Part shown: in pieces, positions 60,691 to 64,000 of the stretch
Numbering within the stretch: the first letter of the stretch is position 1
How the letters are laid out: each line of letters starts with the position of its first letter
Assembly (NCBI GenBank): GCA_041738135.1
Contig: JBGSQK010000077.1
Span: forward strand, 75,560-139,559
Reading direction: 5' to 3'
Length of the DNA stretch: 64,000 bases
Source: JAGOMX01 sp041738135
GTDB lineage: Bacteria; Pseudomonadota; Alphaproteobacteria; JAGOMX01
Position numbers and translations under genes: made by a program
The notes under the pieces: model-generated
What the model was told of the DNA's origin: nothing
The model's input: only the letters and a program-made list of their open reading frames with translations
The model's database searches: none

Positions 60691-60927
60691 CGTCATCCAG
60701 AGATCGCCTCCGTGTAGCGGAGGAAGCGAAGGATTCCAGGCGCACAAGTGCCGCGAAGCGCCTTCCGTATAAATTAGAGTTACAACAAAGGAAGAGAAAG
60801 TTATTACATAAATTTCCTTCAACAATTATTGTTCATAACACTTTGTAAATACGGAAGCCGCTTCGCGGCGCTTGTGTGCCTGGATCCTTCACTAACTCAG
60901 CTACGCTGAGCCGCGCTCTGGGTGACG
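60691..60927. repeat. Palindromic repeat family A, copy 3 with extended centre
   Basis: 237 bases: ends CGTCATCCAGAG / CTCTGGGTGACG, then arms GGCGCACAAGTGCCGCGAAG / CTTCGCGGCGCTTGTGTGCC. The centre carries about 85 unpaired AT-rich bases not present in the other copies, so something was inserted or the loop expanded. Confidence 0.8.
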
Positions 60928-60992
60928 GTTCTGAGGGCTTACGCTAAATTTGGTGCGTGATTACCTATTTTGCTGCAAAATGTGTGCACAGT

Positions 60993-61001
60993 TTATCCAC
61001 A
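60993..61001 (+). promoter_or_regulatory. Single DnaA-box consensus
   Basis: TTATCCACA, an exact match to the enterobacterial DnaA consensus, just before repeat C copy 2. Single isolated sites are common by chance. Confidence 0.25.
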
Positions 61002-61002
61002 G

Positions 61003-61109
61003 AGGGGAAGGTCGACCGCAGGCGGAGGTGGGAAGCCAGCCGCAAGTTGGAAGCGGCTTGTAAGACCCCTCACCCCTGCGCTGCGCTCCGGACCTCTCCC
61101 ACAAGGGGT
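61003..61109. repeat. Palindromic repeat family C, second copy
   Basis: Outer arms GAGGGGAAGGTC and GGACCTCTCCCACAAGGGG parallel those of 29486-29603, with CCCCTCACCCCTGCGCTGCG and CAGCCGCAAGTTGGAAGCGG inside. Diverged but recognisable; non-coding. Confidence 0.65.
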
Positions 61110-61120
61110 TAAATGCAGCA

Positions 61121-61372
61121 TCACTTTCTTTTTTGAGCTTCCAGATAGGACGTTCTCAACATTTCCATGACCCTTGACATCTCGGCGGCATCATCGGGTT
61201 CATTATCATCTTCAAGATCCATGGGCTGCACATCAGGTTCAGGTTGTTGATTGACATGATTTCTCCAGTTCACTGGATTCAGGCTTGGGTCATTCTGGGG
61301 ATCATGAGAGCCGTTTGCTTCCCCTATGGATGCTCCCAGGAAGCTGATGAGTATGGTGTTTAAATATTTCAT
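61121..61372 (-). CDS. Small exported acidic protein
   Basis: 83 residues from the ATG at 61372 (AAGGGAAA upstream; an ATG at 61402 lies in the preceding gene's end). Signal peptide (KYLNTILISFLGASIGEANG), then a polar Asn/Pro/Asp-rich chain (QQPEPDVQPMDLEDDNEPDD) and a helical end. Fourteen bases after the DUF218 gene, so co-transcribed. Not recognised. Confidence 0.6.
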   Translation of the reverse strand: MKYLNTILISFLGASIGEANGSHDPQNDPSLNPVNWRNHVNQQPEPDVQPMDLEDDNEPDDAAEMSRVMEMLRTSYLEAQKRK

Positions 61373-61386
61373 GATTTTCCCTTTCT

Positions 61387-62175
61387 TTATTCTGCTATCC
61401 AACTATCACTGCGGCCTGCAAGATAGTTTGTGCTCATGCCACCTATCTCACGTATACCATTGGACCATGCCATGAATCCCATGCTCAAGCTGTAATTGAG
61501 CGATGTCCAGGATACATCTTTCGGCGCATGATAATCAACTGGATATGGAATCACATTCCAGCCTGCTTTACGGAACAAACCAACAGATCGTGGCATGTGG
61601 TAGGCTGAAGTAACCAATATCCACTTGTCGTCTGGTTTTGGCTTAATCAATTCAAAGGACCTGGTTGCATTTTCGTTGGTGGATTTAGCCTTGTCCTCAA
61701 AGTTGACGCGAGCTGGATCTATACCAAAAGTAGGCAATAGTATTTTCATGTTTATGGATTCATTGGCTTTTGGATCGGCCACCGCCCCTGCCCCGGTGAA
61801 TAATATGGGCAGATGAGGATATTTATGAGCGAGCGTCGCAAAATCAATCATTCTCCCGGCGGCCATATTGTAACAAGGAAAGCCCCTATCGGCCGTCAGC
61901 TGTAGATTGAAGCTGCCGCCCAGAAGAATTATGCCCTTCACATCACTGGGTAACTCTGTAGGTTGCGGGAAACGGTTTTCTAGGAAGCAAATAATCTTAT
62001 TTCCTGTGGGCAACACAGCTGTGACGAAAAGAAGCGAGAATGCCAGAATAATACTCCGACGTCCGCCCTTCCACCAGCTGGTAAAAAGAAGAACTAGCCC
62101 CAAGAGCAACAAAAAGCATATGATTAGGTCGATGCTGATGAGCCAGCCGAAGATTTTAAAAATAACTTGATCCAT
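61387..62175 (-). CDS. DUF218 (YdcF/ElyC-type) membrane protein
   Basis: 262 residues. Two N-terminal membrane helices (about residues 5-55), then the DUF218 fold: GIILLGGSFNLQLTA, LPILFTGAGAVADPKANES, KSTNENATRSFELI and KWILVTSAYHMPRSVGLFRKAGW. ElyC/SanA/YdcF relatives act on lipid carriers or cell-wall precursors in the inner membrane. ATG at 62175 with AAAGGAAA upstream is preferred over 62214. Divergent from tRNA-Ser. Confidence 0.85.
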   Translation of the reverse strand: MDQVIFKIFGWLISIDLIICFLLLLGLVLLFTSWWKGGRRSIILAFSLLFVTAVLPTGNKIICFLENRFPQPTELPSDVKGIILLGGSFNLQLTADRGFPCYNMAAGRMIDFATLAHKYPHLPILFTGAGAVADPKANESINMKILLPTFGIDPARVNFEDKAKSTNENATRSFELIKPKPDDKWILVTSAYHMPRSVGLFRKAGWNVIPYPVDYHAPKDVSWTSLNYSLSMGFMAWSNGIREIGGMSTNYLAGRSDSWIAE

Positions 62176-62203
62176 ATTTTTTTCCTTTCGATAATAAATT
62201 GAC

Positions 62204-62231
62204 TTGACGTACATACCTGCTTATTGATACT
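62204..62231 (+). promoter_or_regulatory. Probable promoter of tRNA-Ser
   Basis: TTGACG (62204-62209), sixteen bases, then GATACT (62226-62231), with the tRNA starting 22 bases later. Good -35, moderate -10. Confidence 0.5.
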
Positions 62232-62252
62232 AAACTATTAACCAAAATACAA

Positions 62253-62340
62253 GGAAGCGTGGCCGAGTGGTTGAAGGCACCGGTCTTGAAAACCGGCAAA
62301 GGGCAACCTTTCGTGAGTTCGAATCTCACCGCTTCCGCCA
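62253..62340 (+). tRNA. tRNA-Ser (anticodon TGA), CCA encoded
   Basis: Class II tRNA: acceptor GGAAGCG pairs with CGCTTCC (62330-62336), discriminator G, then CCA at 62338-62340. The anticodon arm CCGGT-CTTGAAA-ACCGG gives anticodon TGA; a long variable arm (AAAGGGCAACCTTT) and the TpsiC loop GTTCGAATC complete a serine tRNA. An integrase gene follows in the same direction, so its 3' end is a likely integration site. Confidence 0.96.
62316..62340. other. Candidate attachment-site core at the tRNA 3' end
   Basis: Tyrosine integrases of this type usually recombine in the TpsiC arm and acceptor of a tRNA, and the tRNA is preserved because the element brings its own copy of the 3' end. The stretch from the TpsiC loop to CCA is the expected core. 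The matching direct repeat should lie at the far end of the element, outside this window. Between here and 62635 there is no gene; two TGGGACA words lie at 62377 and 62388 and more on the opposite strand (TGTCCCA) at about 62488 and 62499, possible arm-type integrase sites. Confidence 0.45.
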
Positions 62341-62635
62341 CTTTCCAGGTCATCCGATCAAAACTCTCCCCTTCATGGGACACTCATGGGACATTAGAAG
62401 GTAACAAATGAGCATAATGTGATCCCTTATGCAGTTGGACCTTTGCGCCAAATAAATAAGGAGCTTTTCTCTAAATCTTTCTATCAAATGTCCCACAATT
62501 GTCCCATATAGCAAAATATACCGAAATTCTAGCTTGTTTTTCCTCGAAAAGTTTTGAAATTTAAACCGGTCTCTCACCAATTGTTGTCATTTTTGGTGCT
62601 TTACTATAGACTGTTCTTATAAACATGGAGGAAGC

Positions 62636-63697
62636 ATGGCAACCTTTGAGACGCGGCGCAATGAGGATGGCACTATTGGCTACAGAGCTAAAGTGCGACT
62701 GAAAGGGTTCCCTTCAGAATCAGCAACCTTTGAACGTAAGACAGATGCAAAGGAGTGGGCAAAACAGACCGAAGCTAATATGCGCCAAGGAAGGCATTTC
62801 AAAACCGCTGAAGCCAAGAAGCATACTTTCGCAGATCTTATTGACCGATACCTCTGTGAAGTCGAAAAAATGAACCCCAAGCGCTTTGTAGATATCAAAA
62901 GTTTGCTTGAGTGGTGGAAAGGGGAAATCGGCGTCTATATTCTTTCAGATGTGTCCCGCGCCCTTATTATTGCCCAACGGGATAAGCTTCTCAACACAAA
63001 AGGCCGACATGTAGAAAAACGCAGCAATTCTACAGTTAATCGTTACATGACTGCCCTTGGTAATGCCTTTACGGTTGCAATGAATGAATGGGAGTGGATG
63101 GAGGATAATCCTATGAGGAAGATCTCCAAATTACCAGAACCTCGAGGACGGGTACGCTTCTTAGATGATGAGGAGCGCGAGCGGCTTCTGGAAGCTTGCA
63201 AAGCTTCAACTTGTCCCTACCTTCATACGGTTGTTGTCCTGGCCTTAAGTACAGGGGCACGACAAGGAGAACTACTTAATTTGCGCTGGAGCAATGTTGA
63301 TTGGCAGCGACGCGTCATTACCTTGCATGATACAAAAAACAAGGAAAGGCGCCTTCTACCTCTCGCCCATTATGCGCTACAACTCATGGAAGAGCATATA
63401 AAGGTTAGGAATACAGCCTCTGATTTAGTTTTCCCTTCTCCGTCCAACCCCAAAAGACCTTGGAATTGCCGTCCTTCCTGGTTGACAGCTTTACAAAAAG
63501 CAAATATCCAAAATTTCCGGTTTCACGACCTCCGCCACAGCTGTGCCAGTTACTTAGCCATGAATGGCGCTTCCCTTGCCGAAATTGCAGAGGTATTAGG
63601 TCACAAGACCCTTCAGATGGTGAAACGCTACGCCCACCTCAGCGAAGCCCACACAGCTAAAGTTGTTCAAAGTATGAACGAAAAGATTTTTGGATGA
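62636..63697 (+). CDS. Tyrosine-type site-specific integrase
   Basis: 353 residues. N-terminal arm-binding beta domain (GTIGYRAKVRLKGFPSESA), SAM-like core-binding domain (residues about 65-165), and a catalytic domain with Arg209 in LSTGARQGELLNLRW, HDLRH at 297-301, His323 in VLGHKTLQ and nucleophile Tyr332 in KRYAHLS: the full active site. GGAGGAA precedes the ATG. Located 296 bases after tRNA-Ser; catalyses insertion and excision of the adjoining element. It overlaps the next gene by 4 bases (ATGA). Confidence 0.95.
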   Translation: MATFETRRNEDGTIGYRAKVRLKGFPSESATFERKTDAKEWAKQTEANMRQGRHFKTAEAKKHTFADLIDRYLCEVEKMNPKRFVDIKSLLEWWKGEIGVYILSDVSRALIIAQRDKLLNTKGRHVEKRSNSTVNRYMTALGNAFTVAMNEWEWMEDNPMRKISKLPEPRGRVRFLDDEERERLLEACKASTCPYLHTVVVLALSTGARQGELLNLRWSNVDWQRRVITLHDTKNKERRLLPLAHYALQLMEEHIKVRNTASDLVFPSPSNPKRPWNCRPSWLTALQKANIQNFRFHDLRHSCASYLAMNGASLAEIAEVLGHKTLQMVKRYAHLSEAHTAKVVQSMNEKIFG

Positions 63698-64000
63698 ATA
63701 ATATGTATGCGCAAAAAATACATGAGCAGGATGTTGATTCTTGCAAAAAATGGCTAACTGACAATACTCCCATAACTGTAAGGCAGGGGATAGGTTACAT
63801 AGCATCCCTTAATAGTCTATATGGACCACTTTACGATGGCCAAATAAACAATCTATTAGGTAAGCTGATGGGGACGAAGACGTTTGCAGGGATCTCCGTT
63901 GCCACAGGGTATGGTATTGTAACCATAGACGATATTGTCACTATTGAACCATTTGATTCCGAACCTGATTTTTCGGACCATTGTGTTCGATCTCGACTTA
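63694..64000 (+). CDS. Unrecognised gene next to the integrase, 3' partial
   Basis: An open frame from ATG at 63694 (overlapping the integrase stop) runs to the window end: 102 residues visible. It has Tyr-Gly-rich segments (TVRQGIGYIASLNSLYGPLY, TFAGISVATGYGIVTIDD) and an acidic end (EPFDSEPDFSDH). No signal peptide or known domain. Cargo of the integrated element; a coupled start suggests it may be a partner of the integrase, such as an excision or regulatory factor, or an unrelated cargo gene. Confidence 0.6.
   Translation, partial: MNNMYAQKIHEQDVDSCKKWLTDNTPITVRQGIGYIASLNSLYGPLYDGQINNLLGKLMGTKTFAGISVATGYGIVTIDDIVTIEPFDSEPDFSDHCVRSRL

Noticed and set aside
62350..62580. 76-codon frame between tRNA-Ser and the integrase
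   Set aside because: No ribosome-binding site and no domain; the interval more plausibly holds integrase sites and a promoter.
1..64000. CRISPR array, phage structural cluster, toxin-antitoxin pair or intact insertion sequence
   Set aside because: I looked for regularly spaced direct repeats, transposase motifs and paired small genes of those types and found none that could be supported.

Overview
The window looks like the chromosome of an AT-rich alphaproteobacterium with a host-associated, probably protist-associated, lifestyle. The alphaproteobacterial signal is the dusB - ntrY - ntrX - trkA block together with rseP-bamA-skp, an M17 peptidase and mla genes. The host-associated signal is two exported F-box proteins, two exported Sel1-repeat proteins, an exported polyproline/leucine-rich-repeat protein, many small lineage-specific proteins with signal peptides, several decaying genes and several palindromic intergenic repeat families. 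A Holosporales or Paracaedibacter-like amoeba symbiont is my best guess; this is inference from gene content, not a measured phylogeny.

Layout. 1-7.9 kb: the 3' end of a receiver-domain protein, a Sel1 protein, an amidase, an exported unknown, dnaE and a frameshifted Na/Ca exchanger. 8.2-12.4 kb: the envelope block rseP-bamA-skp. 12.6-19.4 kb: the regulatory block dusB - free-standing NtrC/Fis-type DNA-binding domain - ntrY - ntrX - trkA, with no ntrB and no full ntrC. 19.6-22 kb: exported unknowns, an F-box/LRR protein ending in a CaaX-like tetrapeptide, and a wrecked AAA/DUF4143 ATPase behind an intact operator-like palindrome. 22.2-24.5 kb: small stress-type genes (cupin, DUF302, DUF883 membrane anchor). 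24.5-29.4 kb: overlapping fliI-fliJ-dapB, then a degenerate ThiD-like kinase, rlmH and a DMT exporter. 29.8-31.5 kb: a lipoprotein, a second F-box protein and a coiled-coil protein.

31.7-42.3 kb holds a tandem pair of large exported arylsulfatases (the first ruined by an internal deletion), an S9 peptidase, two paralogous outer-membrane barrels, a ferredoxin-NADP reductase-type flavoprotein and an exported formylglycine-generating enzyme that keeps its catalytic cysteine pair and could activate the sulfatase. 42.4-47.8 kb: exported unknowns, a lipase-type hydrolase, the polyproline/LRR protein, an epimerase and a SpoIIAA-like protein.

48.0-51.5 kb is a compact operon, mlaA-mlaC-ydbH-ynbE-ydbL, which puts two kinds of inner-to-outer membrane lipid traffic in one transcription unit. 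51.6-62.2 kb: M17 peptidase, gloB, an acidic exported protein overlapping sdhE, a lipoprotein, a second Sel1 protein, priA, transaldolase and a DUF218 membrane protein, interspersed with palindromic repeats. At 62.25 kb tRNA-Ser(TGA) is followed by a tyrosine integrase and the start of an unrecognised gene: the left edge of an integrated element that runs out of the window. No CRISPR array, rRNA or intact insertion sequence was seen.
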